Assembly: GCA_005503215.1 (NCBI GenBank)
Contig: SCNS01000007.1
Location: 62,001 to 126,000, forward strand
Direction of reading: 5' to 3'
DNA: 64,000 nucleotides
Source of the DNA: Sphingomonadaceae bacterium 3R27C6
Lineage (GTDB): Bacteria; Pseudomonadota; Alphaproteobacteria; Sphingomonadales; Sphingomonadaceae
Shown here in pieces: positions 7,781 to 15,646 of this stretch. The notes under the pieces were generated by a model. The model was not told the DNA's origin. It did no database searches and saw nothing but the letters and a program-made list of their open reading frames with translations. A program made the translations under genes and the position numbers. Positions within the stretch are counted from its first letter, which is position 1, and each line of letters opens with the position of its first letter.

Positions 7781-8533
7781 CTAGCCTTGAACCGAAGGTC
7801 CGGGGGGCTCCATAGGCTCCGTTTTCTCCATCTCGGGACAGTCGCCGCACAGGCGGTTGGCCGGTACCGCGATGTCGATCCGCTTGGGGTAGGGCAGGTC
7901 GAGGGCGGTCATGATGTCGATAAACTGTTCGAGCGTCTTGCCGCCACCCAACCGCGCGTTACGCTCGCGCTCCTGAGCCACCGTCGTGACATGGCGATGC
8001 TGGTAGTCGTGCGCCGGGTAGACGAGCGTGTCGCAGGGAAGCGAAAATATCTTCTCGTGGATCGACCGGTAGAGCGCGCCCGCATCACCATTCTGGAAGT
8101 CCGTGCGGCCGCAGCCGTCGATCAGGAGGGCATCGCCGGTGAACACGCGGCGCGAGCCGGGCAGATCGATAAGGTAGCTGTGGTGCGCGTTGGTGTGGCC
8201 AGGCGTGAAGAGGGGCTGGAAGGTGAGGCTGCCGACGCTGAGCGGGTCGGTCTCACCGACACCAACGTCTGCGCAGGGGAGGCCGTCCATCGCCGGATAG
8301 GCGACCTTTGATCCGGTCAGGCTGCGTAGCCGGCACGCGGACGTGACATGGTCCGCATGGATGTGAGTTTCCAGCGTATATTCAAGCGTCAGCTCCAGCT
8401 CCTGCAGGACGGCGAGATCGCGATCAACGGTCTCCAGAACCGGGTCGAGCAACACCGCTTTTCCTGTGTCGCGGCAGCCGATCAGGTAAGTGTAGGTAGA
8501 GGATTCCGGCTCGAATAGCTGACGAAATATCAT
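7781..8533 (-). CDS. ETHE1-like persulfide dioxygenase, MBL fold (250 aa)
   Basis: A compact metallo-beta-lactamase-fold protein with the ETHE1 pattern: THIHADH, FTPGHTNAHHSYL, FTGDALLIDGCGRTDFQNG and YPAHDY. These supply the 2-His-1-carboxylate iron site and the glutathione-binding region (GRTDFQ) of persulfide dioxygenases, which convert glutathione persulfide to sulfite. The last residues (EPMEPPGPSVQG) look unlike the family and run toward the truncated resolvase, so the natural C-terminus may have been altered at the junction. Its ATG overlaps the stop of the small upstream gene (ATGA). It is the second such enzyme in the window and is not closely similar to the one at 2669. Confidence 0.85.
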   Translation of the reverse strand: MIFRQLFEPESSTYTYLIGCRDTGKAVLLDPVLETVDRDLAVLQELELTLEYTLETHIHADHVTSACRLRSLTGSKVAYPAMDGLPCADVGVGETDPLSVGSLTFQPLFTPGHTNAHHSYLIDLPGSRRVFTGDALLIDGCGRTDFQNGDAGALYRSIHEKIFSLPCDTLVYPAHDYQHRHVTTVAQERERNARLGGGKTLEQFIDIMTALDLPYPKRIDIAVPANRLCGDCPEMEKTEPMEPPGPSVQG

Positions 8534-8781
8534 CGTTCTGCTCGTTCGCCGGATGCTACTTTTCGCCTTTTCGGTACCCCAGCAACGGCAACTTCCGGAT
8601 CGGCAGCAGTTTTTCCGCCCGGCACGGCCGCTGCCGATATCCGGAGGACCTCGATCCGCTCAAGATAGGCTTCCGCGAGCTTGTAGTGCGCTGCCGTGGC
8701 CTCGGGCGTCTCGGAGCGTTGCGCCATCTCGAGCTCCGCCTCGACGCGGCGCTGAAGATAGGCGAGATCATCGTCAGGCAT
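8530..8781 (-). CDS. Small protein of unknown function (83 aa)
   Basis: I do not recognise the family. The sequence begins MPDDDLAYLQRRVEAELEMA and continues with helices rich in Ala and Glu (ETPEATAAHYKLAEAYLERI), ending in a basic tail with KRRKVASGER. It is probably cytoplasmic and helical; no signal peptide or membrane segment is seen. The start at 8781 follows AGAGAGG; a longer frame from 8811 has no better site. The stop overlaps the ATG of the persulfide dioxygenase-like gene, indicating co-translation and perhaps a related role. Confidence 0.6.
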   Translation of the reverse strand: MPDDDLAYLQRRVEAELEMAQRSETPEATAAHYKLAEAYLERIEVLRISAAAVPGGKTAADPEVAVAGVPKRRKVASGERAER

Positions 8782-8814
8782 GTCGGCCTCTCTCTGGATC
8801 GATCGGTTCACCCG

Positions 8815-9255
8815 CTACTCGACAGCATAGACCTTCGTGCCCCCGGCGCCGAAGCTCAGCACCTTGAACGGCGCGGTCTTCGGCCCAGACATACCAGGAG
8901 ATCCCGACGGCATGCCCGGCAAAGCGATCCCGCGGATGGCGGGTTTCTCCTTCAGCATCCGCTGGACCACCGCTATCGGCCCATGCCCCTCCACGGCATA
9001 GCCGCCTACCATCGTGGTATGGCAGCCTTGAAGCGCCTCGGGCACTCCAGCCCGCGCTTTGAACGCGGAGAGATCCTCGGTCGGAACCACTTTCACGTTC
9101 AGCCCTGCACTGCGCAGCGCCGCGGCGTGGCCGTCGCAGCACTCGCAGCCGGGATTCTTGTACATCACGGCATTCGCCGGACTGGCCGCCCCTGCCGTCG
9201 CCGGGGAGGTGAAGGCAGCGCCGAGCAGGAACAGCGCCGTTAGTTGCTTCAACAT
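8815..9255 (-). CDS. DUF411 metal-associated exported protein (146 aa)
   Basis: An N-terminal signal peptide (residues 1 to about 24, ending in small residues) is followed by MYKNPGCECCDGHAAAL, LQGCHTTMVGGYAVEGHGP and GIALPGMPSGSPGM, all hallmarks of DUF411. The cysteines at 37, 39, 40 and the GCH cysteine make a plausible metal or disulfide site, and the fold resembles thioredoxin. These proteins are repeatedly found beside copper and cation efflux genes and are presumed periplasmic. Two further copies, one intact and one broken, lie at 39315 and 40215. Biochemical role is not established. Confidence 0.85.
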   Translation of the reverse strand: MLKQLTALFLLGAAFTSPATAGAASPANAVMYKNPGCECCDGHAAALRSAGLNVKVVPTEDLSAFKARAGVPEALQGCHTTMVGGYAVEGHGPIAVVQRMLKEKPAIRGIALPGMPSGSPGMSGPKTAPFKVLSFGAGGTKVYAVE

Positions 9256-9286
9256 CGATAAAGCTCCTTTGTTTGAAGACTATGTC

Positions 9287-9937
9287 TCAATCCAACACCA
9301 CCGCCACGGCGGGGCTGGCTGACCTGAATTGTTGCCAGGCCTGGCGAAGTACCCGGATCGCGGAGCGGAAGAACAACACCGCGATAACGGCGCCCACGAG
9401 GATGTCAGGCCAGGCCGCGCCGGTTGCGTAGACGCCGCCAGCGGCGAGAAGAACTCCGGTGTTGGCGATGACGTCGTTCCGCGAGCACTCGAACGTGCTG
9501 GACAGGTTCACGTCGCGGTGGCGGAAGCGGTAGAGCAGCGCGAGGCAAGTCAGGTTGGCAACCAGCGCGATCAGTCCGAAGAGAACCATCGTCCCGGCGG
9601 CGGGGCTCACGCCGTTGACCAGCTTCAAGGCCGCTTCGATCATGACCCAGATCCCGAAGGCAGCGATGATTCCGCCCTTCGCGACTGCGGCGCCGGCACG
9701 CCAGCGCAGACTGCGTTGAAGTGCGTAGAGGCTTAGTATGTAGACCAGCGCATCCCCCAGCATGTCGACCGAGTCGGCCATGAGGGCGGTGGAGTTCGCC
9801 AGCATCCCGGCCGTGAACTCAGCAACAAACATGATGAGGTTGATCGCAAGGACCATTTGGAGCACGCGCTTCACGCCCAAATGAGCGCTCAAGGCGGCGA
9901 TCTCCTGCTCCTTCGCCGAGCAGCAGTCGTCACCCAT
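9287..9937 (-). CDS. Cation diffusion facilitator-type heavy metal efflux protein, short form (216 aa)
   Basis: Six hydrophobic segments with the CDF pattern: VLAINLIMFVAEFTAGMLA, then ALMADSVDMLGDALVYIL (TM2 metal-site aspartates) and FECSRNDVIANTGVLLAA (TM5 site). It lacks the usual cytosolic C-terminal domain, giving a short transporter of the CzcD-like group. The N-terminus MGDDCCSAKEQE has a Cys pair that may capture soft metals. The ATG at 9937 is in a TGATG overlap with a short upstream frame; the same frame continues upstream with another CC pair (DACCSGSS), so a longer N-terminus is possible. It is transcribed from the MerR-type promoter at 10197-10227, divergent to merR, suggesting metal-induced export. 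Confidence 0.8.
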   Translation of the reverse strand: MGDDCCSAKEQEIAALSAHLGVKRVLQMVLAINLIMFVAEFTAGMLANSTALMADSVDMLGDALVYILSLYALQRSLRWRAGAAVAKGGIIAAFGIWVMIEAALKLVNGVSPAAGTMVLFGLIALVANLTCLALLYRFRHRDVNLSSTFECSRNDVIANTGVLLAAGGVYATGAAWPDILVGAVIAVLFFRSAIRVLRQAWQQFRSASPAVAVVLD

Positions 9938-10158
9938 CACTTGCGGACGTCCGTCAGGGCTAGGGTGAGGCTCGTGAGACACGGCATCGTTGCTCGGGTC
10001 AGAGGAGCTGCCTGAGCAGCAGGCGTCGCCGTCGCGCGGCGCCCGGCGCGTGCCGTCGTCGGCGCGAGAGGTGCCGTGGAGGGCTCTGACGAGATCATCA
10101 GCGCAGTATCGCTTTTCTCGCGACTCGGGTCGCCAGCATCTCTGCAGCAATCCTCCAT
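9937..10158 (-). other. Uncertain leader ORF before the cation-efflux gene
   Basis: An ATG at 10158 with GGAGAG eight bases upstream begins MEDCCRDAGDPSREKSD and runs to a TGA overlapping the efflux-gene ATG. The first residues with CC look genuine for this transporter family, but the later part is Thr/Ala/Pro-rich with poor codon use, while the efflux frame has the better codons there. Either this is a coupled small ORF, or the gene once began here and a frameshift near 10100 split it. I cannot decide from sequence alone. Confidence 0.25.
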
Positions 10159-10196
10159 AGCCAACTCTCCGCATTCACAAACACAGGCTCGTCACT

Positions 10197-10227
10197 ATGA
10201 TAGGACCTCTAGCTGCTATAGGTTCAA
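10197..10227 (-). promoter_or_regulatory. MerR-type promoter of the efflux gene with operator
   Basis: On the minus strand TTGAAC and TATCAT are separated by exactly 19 nt, the overlong spacer diagnostic of MerR-activated promoters. The spacer region contains the dyad ACCTCTAGCTGCTATAGGT (10205-10223 on plus), close to the CadR/PbrR-type operator. The site also lies 8 bp before the merR start, so the regulator can control itself. Confidence 0.8.
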
Positions 10228-10231
10228 GGGC

Positions 10232-10654
10232 ATGGGTAAAATCCTCTCGATCGGAGCGTTGGCCACTCTCACCGGGTGCAAGGTGGTGACCATCCGCTAT
10301 TATGAGCAGATCGGGATGCTGCCCGAGCCTGGCCGCAGCGCGGGTGGACACCGGGTCTATGACCGCCATCATCTTGAGCGTCTCAGGTTCATCCGGAGGG
10401 CGCGCGAGCTCGGCTTTCCGCTCAAGACCGTGCGGGGGCTTCTTGCCCTTTCGGAGCGGGCGGACGACGCGCCCTGTGCGGAGGTGGACAGGATGGCCGC
10501 CACACGTCTCCGCGAGGTCCGAGCCAAGATTGCCGACCTCAGGGCGCTAGAAGCCACGCTCGAGCGTCTCCTCAAGCAATGCGGGCACACCACCCTCGAC
10601 GAATGCCGCATCCTCGACGCATTTCGAGGCGAGCCCGTGGATGCGGGGGTTTGA
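10232..10654 (+). CDS. MerR-family heavy-metal-responsive regulator (140 aa)
   Basis: An N-terminal winged helix (LSIGALATLTGCKVVTIRYY, GGHRVYDRHHLERLRFIRRA) and a dimerisation helix are followed by metal-site cysteines at 82, 117 and 125, nearly the positions used by mercury MerR and by PbrR/CadR. MerR proteins bind between -35 and -10 and untwist the long spacer when metal is bound. The start at 10232 removes 52 unrelated residues and follows AAGGG. It is divergent to the cation-efflux gene. Whether it senses Cd, Pb, Zn or Hg is not decidable here; the efflux partner favours Cd/Zn/Pb. Confidence 0.85.
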   Translation: MGKILSIGALATLTGCKVVTIRYYEQIGMLPEPGRSAGGHRVYDRHHLERLRFIRRARELGFPLKTVRGLLALSERADDAPCAEVDRMAATRLREVRAKIADLRALEATLERLLKQCGHTTLDECRILDAFRGEPVDAGV

Positions 10655-10692
10655 TTAGGCAGTGGCTTCAGCATCGCGGCGACCGCCTGCAC

Positions 10693-11328
10693 TTAATCCT
10701 GCGGTTGTGGGGTGATGCGCAAATAGGGCTTCACGGTCCGCCAGCCGTTCGGGAATTTCTGGCGGGCCTCGTCATCGCTGAGCGAGGGAACGATAATGAC
10801 GTCTTCGCCCTGCCGCCAGTTCACCGGCGTCGCTACGCTGTATTTGGCGGTCAGCTGCAGGGAGTCGATGACGCGGAGTATCTCTTCGAAGTTGCGGCCC
10901 GTGCTCGCTGGATAGGTGAGGCTGAGCTTGAGCTTCTTGTCGGGTCCGATGATGAACACCGAGCGGACAGTGAGTGTGTCGTTGGCTTTTGGGTGGATCA
11001 TCCCGTAGAGTTCGGCGATCCGGCAGTCAGGATCGGCGATCATCGGAAAATTGAGCGCGTGGCCTTGCGTTTCGGCGATGTCGCCGGCCCAGGCGTGGTG
11101 ATCCTCGATGTGATCAACGCTCAGCCCAATCACCTTGGTATCGCGCTTGTCGAACTCGGGTTTGAGGCGGGCGACCTCCCCGAGCTCGGTCGTGCAGACG
11201 GGCGTGAAGTCCTTGGGGTGGGAAAAGAAGACCGCCCAGTCAGCACCCATCCACTCATGAAAACGGATTTGGCCTTCGGTCGTCTCGGCCTCGAAGTCCG
11301 GCGCTGTATCACCAAGCTGCAACGTCAT
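10693..11328 (-). CDS. 1-Cys peroxiredoxin, Prx6 type (211 aa)
   Basis: The peroxidatic motif FSHPKDFTPVCTTELGEVA gives Cys45, and the Prx6-type C-terminal half (IADPDCRIAELYGMIHPKAN, TYPASTGRNFEEILRVIDSL, ATPVNWRQGEDVIIVPSLSD) follows at full family length. It reduces hydrogen peroxide and organic peroxides in the cytoplasm and needs an external thiol. It ends close to and converges on merR. A site nearly identical to the MerR-type promoter of the efflux gene lies about 65-95 bp upstream, hinting at metal- or redox-induced expression. Confidence 0.9.
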   Translation of the reverse strand: MTLQLGDTAPDFEAETTEGQIRFHEWMGADWAVFFSHPKDFTPVCTTELGEVARLKPEFDKRDTKVIGLSVDHIEDHHAWAGDIAETQGHALNFPMIADPDCRIAELYGMIHPKANDTLTVRSVFIIGPDKKLKLSLTYPASTGRNFEEILRVIDSLQLTAKYSVATPVNWRQGEDVIIVPSLSDDEARQKFPNGWRTVKPYLRITPQPQD

Positions 11329-11391
11329 GCGCTCTGTCTCCTCTTGTGAAAGCAGCCGGGTGGGCAGAACGCCATTGCTGCTAACCGACCT

Positions 11392-11422
11392 GATGTGAGT
11401 GCTATACCTACTATAGCTTCAA
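11392..11422 (-). promoter_or_regulatory. Possible second MerR-type promoter, before the peroxiredoxin gene
   Basis: The minus strand has TTGAAG followed immediately by CTATAGTAGGTATAG, matching the first part of the efflux promoter (TTGAAC, CTATAGCAGCTAGAG) at identical spacing. The -10 is weak (CACATC after 19 nt or TCACAT after 18) and the dyad is less perfect. Confidence 0.4.
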
Positions 11423-11589
11423 GAAGCGGAACGTCGAGCCGAGCAGATTATGCGGCGAGCGGTAAGTCGGTGAGTTGCGATCGGTTGTGTCCATCAGCAG
11501 GGTGTGGGGCCGGGCTGCATCGGTTAGGCGGCCTTGAGTGTAAGTTGAAGCGCCGGGTTGGACGGCGCCCACCTTGTCGATGGTCGCCG

Positions 11590-11740
11590 GTCGTCCGGCT
11601 CCTCGACCCCGTCGAAATCGTCGCGCCGTCGCCCGCAATGGCCGCACTGGCCATCTCGTTGACGCGATGGCTACCGTTCTTGATCGTGGGTAGCTGTTCT
11701 CGATTCCGGTCGCGAATATAAAGTAGGGGTTGAAGCTCAT
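11590..11740 (-). pseudogene. Glycosyl hydrolase family 1-like gene fragment
   Basis: From an ATG at 11740 the frame reads MSFNPYFIFATGIENSYP. After single-base frame changes it continues with TIKNGSHRVNEMA, then CGH and RRDDFDGVEE. The FATGIENSYPTI...EMxxCGH...DFxxVEE pattern resembles the N-terminus of a GH1/beta-glucosidase-like protein often encoded beside SPW-repeat epimerase fusions. The ATG overlaps the stop of the upstream gene (ATGA), so it was the last gene of that operon; the rest has been lost. Confidence 0.45.
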
Positions 11741-12117
11741 CGCTCGAAGTCCCGGTCGAGCGACTTGTAGTGCGCAGCGCGCTCGAGGAGAGCGAGCATG
11801 TTGCGCGCCGCCTCGACAGTTAGTCGGTGGGGCGTCGCGCCGGGCCTGGGAGAAATATAGGCGGCCATTTCTCGCACCAACTCGGATTGGCTCTCGGGTC
11901 CCCCGGCCAGCAGCGCCACGACGAGGTTTTCGAGCGCGATCAGCCGCACGCGCAGATTGCCGCCCGCTGCATCGCCTATCTCGCCGGCGACGGTGGGCGT
12001 CCGGTGCTGGTGTAAGCCGGTGAAGGCGCCGCCTTCATTCTCCCATCGGCCAATTGCGCGGTCGTGCGCCCCCGCCCTCGCATTGTCGACCTTGATCCTG
12101 TCCATCGGCACGATCAC
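11737..12117 (-). CDS. Conserved hypothetical protein (126 aa)
   Basis: A soluble protein with RAIGRWENEGGAFTG near the N-terminus, then LRVRLIALENLVVALLAGGP, LVREMAAYISPRPGATPH and AARNMLALLERAAHY. I recall similar small proteins next to the epimerase/SPW fusion in sphingomonads, but no function is known. The start is GTG at 12117 with AAAGGGG five bases before it. It lies 57 bp after the fusion gene and overlaps the GH1-like remnant, so the three form one transcription unit. Confidence 0.6.
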   Translation of the reverse strand: MIVPMDRIKVDNARAGAHDRAIGRWENEGGAFTGLHQHRTPTVAGEIGDAAGGNLRVRLIALENLVVALLAGGPESQSELVREMAAYISPRPGATPHRLTVEAARNMLALLERAAHYKSLDRDFER

Positions 12118-12174
12118 CGCACCCCTTTCACTGAGCTTCTCGAACGATGCGCCGACGCCGGGCGCGGGCGATGC

Positions 12175-14862
12175 TCAAATCACGTATTTGTCCCAACTCG
12201 CGTAATGTTCGGCACTGCGCTTGCCGCGGGGCAGGCTCAAGCAGACGAGGGCAAGCCCCGCGACCACCGACACGATCGCGCCGAGCTGGCCGACGCCGGT
12301 CAATAGGAACGGCGCGGCGACAAGCCAAGCGCCGAACGTAACGTTGATCAAGCGGAGGGCGCGGGCGACTTCTGCCGTCGCAATGATGGTGACGGTAATG
12401 ACCAGCGCGCCGACGATATGGTCACTGTTAGCCATGCCGCCTTCCGTACCGAACAGCACCCGCGTCAACATCAGCAATACGCCGATGAAGATGCTCGCCG
12501 CGAGCGTCCATGGCAGCGTCAGACCCTTCTTCGCGTCCGCCCACAATGCCGCCGGTGATGCCATGGCGTCGGACGCGTCCACCTCGCCCGCCTCAATCGC
12601 ATCGCCCTGGAAGAAGGTGCGGATCAGTGGCTTGCCCTTGCGCCTCGCCCAGCCCAGGAACTGGCCCATAGCGATGACTTCATCGAGAGCGAAAGGAATC
12701 ATGATCAGCATTGCCAGCGCCGCGATCAGCGCGAGCGTGCTCCACGTACCGATGACGATAGGCTGGCTGATGATGAAATAGATACTCACGATGCCGAGCG
12801 GGATGACGAGAATGCCGAAGAAGGTCACCATCCACGGCATCGTCCGCCAGCGGTCGCGGGTACCCATCACCGCCATCAGGATTTCGAGCACGTAACTGAT
12901 TGTGCCGAGACCTCCATCCGGGATTGGCCAGGCTTTCGACATGGCCGAGGTGATAATTTCCTCGGTGCCGTTACGCGGATCGGCAAGTGAGCCAACGAAG
13001 AATGGCTCCCATGCAGTATCGATATGGCCTAACTGATAGGCGGTCAGGATACGCGAGGTGAGCAGGCCGATCAGCCCCATGGCGACGATCGGCAGCCGCT
13101 GCGCGTCCGTGGATGGCGAATAGGTCCAGCCCGGCGGGATGTTCTTGGGGTCCATCATGCCCGCCATGCTCATGCCTGGCATCATCGGTACTAGCACCGA
13201 CAGGGCGATCACCGCCGAACCTATGAGCAAGTTGTTGTTGTACTGCGCAGCGCTCGGGCTCCAGAAGACCAGGGGTGCGAACAGCAGCCAAATGCCGACA
13301 AAAGCTACCGCCCATTGCGCCCATGTCTTGGTGCGTGCGGAGAGCGACAACGCACCGAATAGCGCAATCGCTAGACCGCTGACGAAATCGCTGATGCTCA
13401 GCGCGTTCGCGCGCCACTCTATCGACGGCAGCCCGCGATCAACCGTAACAAAGCGTGCGGCCTCGCCGACGCTCTGTGTGGTAACGGAGTCGTAAATGAG
13501 CGGGCTGGAGGCGAGCCAGAGACCGAGACCGATGTTGGCGTAAAGAGCCCAGCGGGCGCGGCGCTCATCGCGGTCCATCATGGCCATGTAATCGCCATGT
13601 GCACCATGGCCGGGTTTTGCCATGTCCGCAGCGCCAGGTCCGTGCCCCATGGCGGCGTGGTCCATACTGCTATGGTCCACAGCCCCGTGATCCATCCCGG
13701 CCATCCCGTCGCCTGCCGCTGCGGGCTGGTGGCCTAGCCCTACAGGTTCTGCCTCTGGCCTATCGTGCCAGGCAACCAGATTCTCGTTGAGCTTGTTGTT
13801 CCGGTACCAGGCCCTTGGATGGCGCTTCAACGCGGCAACGATCGCGGGCAGGGTGTCGCGAAGGCTGTGTTTCGGCTCCCATCCGAGCAGCGAACGCGCG
13901 CGGGAGATGTCGAGAATATAGTGGTCATTGCTGCTGTCGATCATCCAGGGCTGGATGAAGTCTTCCCTGCCGAGCGCTTCGTTCTGCAGAATGATCCCGG
14001 CCTTCGCGAGCGGCTGCGGAATGCGGATCGTCTTCCACCCCTCGCCGTGGAGCGCCTCGCCGACGATGTCCTGAATCTCGGCATAGCCGGGCGCTTCGGG
14101 CTCGCCGATGAGCAGCGGCAGCTCGGTCGGAAGATCGTGCCGCCGGTCCACCAGACGCAACACGGCATCGGCTAAATCGTCGCGGTGCACTGATGACTGC
14201 GCCGCACACAGCATGCCGGGATAGAAATGCGAAATCAGGCGGTGCTCGTATATCTGAGATATCTGCTGGGCGAGAAACGCCGAGCGTCCATCGTCGTCGT
14301 AAACTCCCGCAGCGCGCAGGTAGACGACGGGAATCTTCCCGTGATGCTCATGCAGCAATGCTTCGGTGTCAACCTTGGACTGTGGATACGCCCAGGACGC
14401 ACCGATCGACGATTCTTCGTTGATACGCTCATCCGGGGTAGGGGTCGGTTTGTGGACCAGCATCGTGCTGGCGAAGACAAACTGCTCGACCTCGAACGAC
14501 TGCAAGCCATCGATCAGCCGTTGCGTCCCCTGCACGGTGATCTTGTCGTAGAGAGGGTTGGGCTCGCCCGTAATGTCATAATAGGCGGCGAGGTGGATCA
14601 CCGAAGCGATACGGTTGCCATAGCGGGCACGGACTTCATTCAGCGCGGCGCGCACCGCCTCGTCAGAGCCAAGATCGAAATCAACGGACGCAGCGGGTGG
14701 CGGCGGGTCGGGAGGGCCGGCGCGATCGAGGCCGACGACCGTGTAGTGCTCGCTAAGTTTGGCGATCAGCGCGGCGGCGATGAAGCCGCTCGCGCCCGTG
14801 ATCAGAACGACGTCGCGGCCACCTTGGCCGCTGCCGGCTTCACTGTGTTTGACCTCGGTCAT
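12175..14862 (-). CDS. NAD-dependent epimerase fused to a multi-pass SPW-repeat/VKOR-like membrane domain (895 aa)
   Basis: Residues 17 to about 360 are an extended short-chain dehydrogenase/epimerase: the nucleotide loop ITGASGFIAAAL, HLAAYYD, and the catalytic pair Y159 and K163 in AYPQSK. A Met/His-rich linker follows (about 384-430, with repeats such as MDHGAVDHSSMDHAAMGHG). Then there are about 12 hydrophobic segments: SPW repeats (WALYANIGLGLWLASSPLIY and similar near the C-terminus) around a VKOR-like four-helix part (LTAYQLGHIDTAWEPFF, SKAWPIPDGGLG) without a visible catalytic CxxC. The cytoplasmic enzyme would be tethered to the inner membrane. The linker resembles copper-binding linkers elsewhere in this window. 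Substrate unknown. Confidence 0.8.
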   Translation of the reverse strand: MTEVKHSEAGSGQGGRDVVLITGASGFIAAALIAKLSEHYTVVGLDRAGPPDPPPPAASVDFDLGSDEAVRAALNEVRARYGNRIASVIHLAAYYDITGEPNPLYDKITVQGTQRLIDGLQSFEVEQFVFASTMLVHKPTPTPDERINEESSIGASWAYPQSKVDTEALLHEHHGKIPVVYLRAAGVYDDDGRSAFLAQQISQIYEHRLISHFYPGMLCAAQSSVHRDDLADAVLRLVDRRHDLPTELPLLIGEPEAPGYAEIQDIVGEALHGEGWKTIRIPQPLAKAGIILQNEALGREDFIQPWMIDSSNDHYILDISRARSLLGWEPKHSLRDTLPAIVAALKRHPRAWYRNNKLNENLVAWHDRPEAEPVGLGHQPAAAGDGMAGMDHGAVDHSSMDHAAMGHGPGAADMAKPGHGAHGDYMAMMDRDERRARWALYANIGLGLWLASSPLIYDSVTTQSVGEAARFVTVDRGLPSIEWRANALSISDFVSGLAIALFGALSLSARTKTWAQWAVAFVGIWLLFAPLVFWSPSAAQYNNNLLIGSAVIALSVLVPMMPGMSMAGMMDPKNIPPGWTYSPSTDAQRLPIVAMGLIGLLTSRILTAYQLGHIDTAWEPFFVGSLADPRNGTEEIITSAMSKAWPIPDGGLGTISYVLEILMAVMGTRDRWRTMPWMVTFFGILVIPLGIVSIYFIISQPIVIGTWSTLALIAALAMLIMIPFALDEVIAMGQFLGWARRKGKPLIRTFFQGDAIEAGEVDASDAMASPAALWADAKKGLTLPWTLAASIFIGVLLMLTRVLFGTEGGMANSDHIVGALVITVTIIATAEVARALRLINVTFGAWLVAAPFLLTGVGQLGAIVSVVAGLALVCLSLPRGKRSAEHYASWDKYVI

Positions 14863-15147
14863 GACTTGCTACCCTTGTTCGTTCCTCTTCACATCACCGA
14901 CAGACCCACCGCACATGACGCGCGTGCCCGGCGGCGGAATGCGCGCGGCTTCCACCGCACGATCTCCTTATGCGACAGCCCCGTCAATCCCTAAGCCAGT
15001 ATCAGTTCTTTTTACGTGTGGGGTATCCGGTCATAGAACTCGACCCTGCATCCGTAGCTGTCGGCGTGGTCCGACAAAATGGGGTTGGTCCGGGAGTTGA
15101 GGCGACATTTTGAAAGTGCTCCGGAGATGGTGTCAGGTCGGATCGAC

Positions 15148-15453
15148 ATGATCTGCCCCCTTCTGAGTGGTCCAAAATCAATGTTATTTTGGATCATGAA
15201 GGAGATTATTGGCAAGCTGAGTGAGGCGGAGGTCGTGCTGGCGCCGGGTGCGATGACCGCTGAGGCGTGTCGGCGGATGCGGTCAGCGAACAGACCTAAT
15301 TATAGGTGGCGCAAGGAATATGGCGGGCGGAAGACCGACCAAGCGCGTCGGATGAATAATCTGGAGAAGGAGAATGCGCGGCTTTGGCGTGCGATCCCGG
15401 ACCTGACGCTGGACAAGCTGATCCTGCAGGAAGCTGTCCGGGGAAACTTCTAA
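15148..15453 (+). mobile_element. IS3-family (IS407-like group) remnant: left end and degenerate orfA
   Basis: From the ATG at 15196 the frame reads MKEIIGKLSEAEVVLAPGAM, then TAEACRRMR, YRWRKEYGGRKTDQARRMNN and LDKLILQEAVRGNF, the OrfA helix-turn-helix protein of IS407-group elements. Several residues differ from what the family shows at conserved places. A likely left terminus (TGATCTGCCCCCTTCTGAGT) begins at 15148. The overlapping orfB encoding the DDE catalytic domain is missing after 15453; only a few bases resembling its start remain. It is therefore a dead fragment. Confidence 0.7.
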
Positions 15454-15646
15454 GCCCCCCGCCGAGTGCGGCCATGCGAGATCCCAGCGCTACCGGCATC
15501 GACGATACCTAACACCGGCCATTATGTATGTTTTCTGTTCGTTGCTACTCAAACCCCGGTCTGTTCTTGCCTGCCCAGTGTCTCGGGATGTAAGCGATAG
15601 TGCCTCCGGCCATGCGCTGACGAAATCTTACCGTGGCGCTATCTTG

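Noticed and set aside
15012..15215. Minus-strand ORF of 67 codons beside the IS remnant
   Set aside because: No family likeness; it crosses the likely IS terminus and reads across unrelated pieces.
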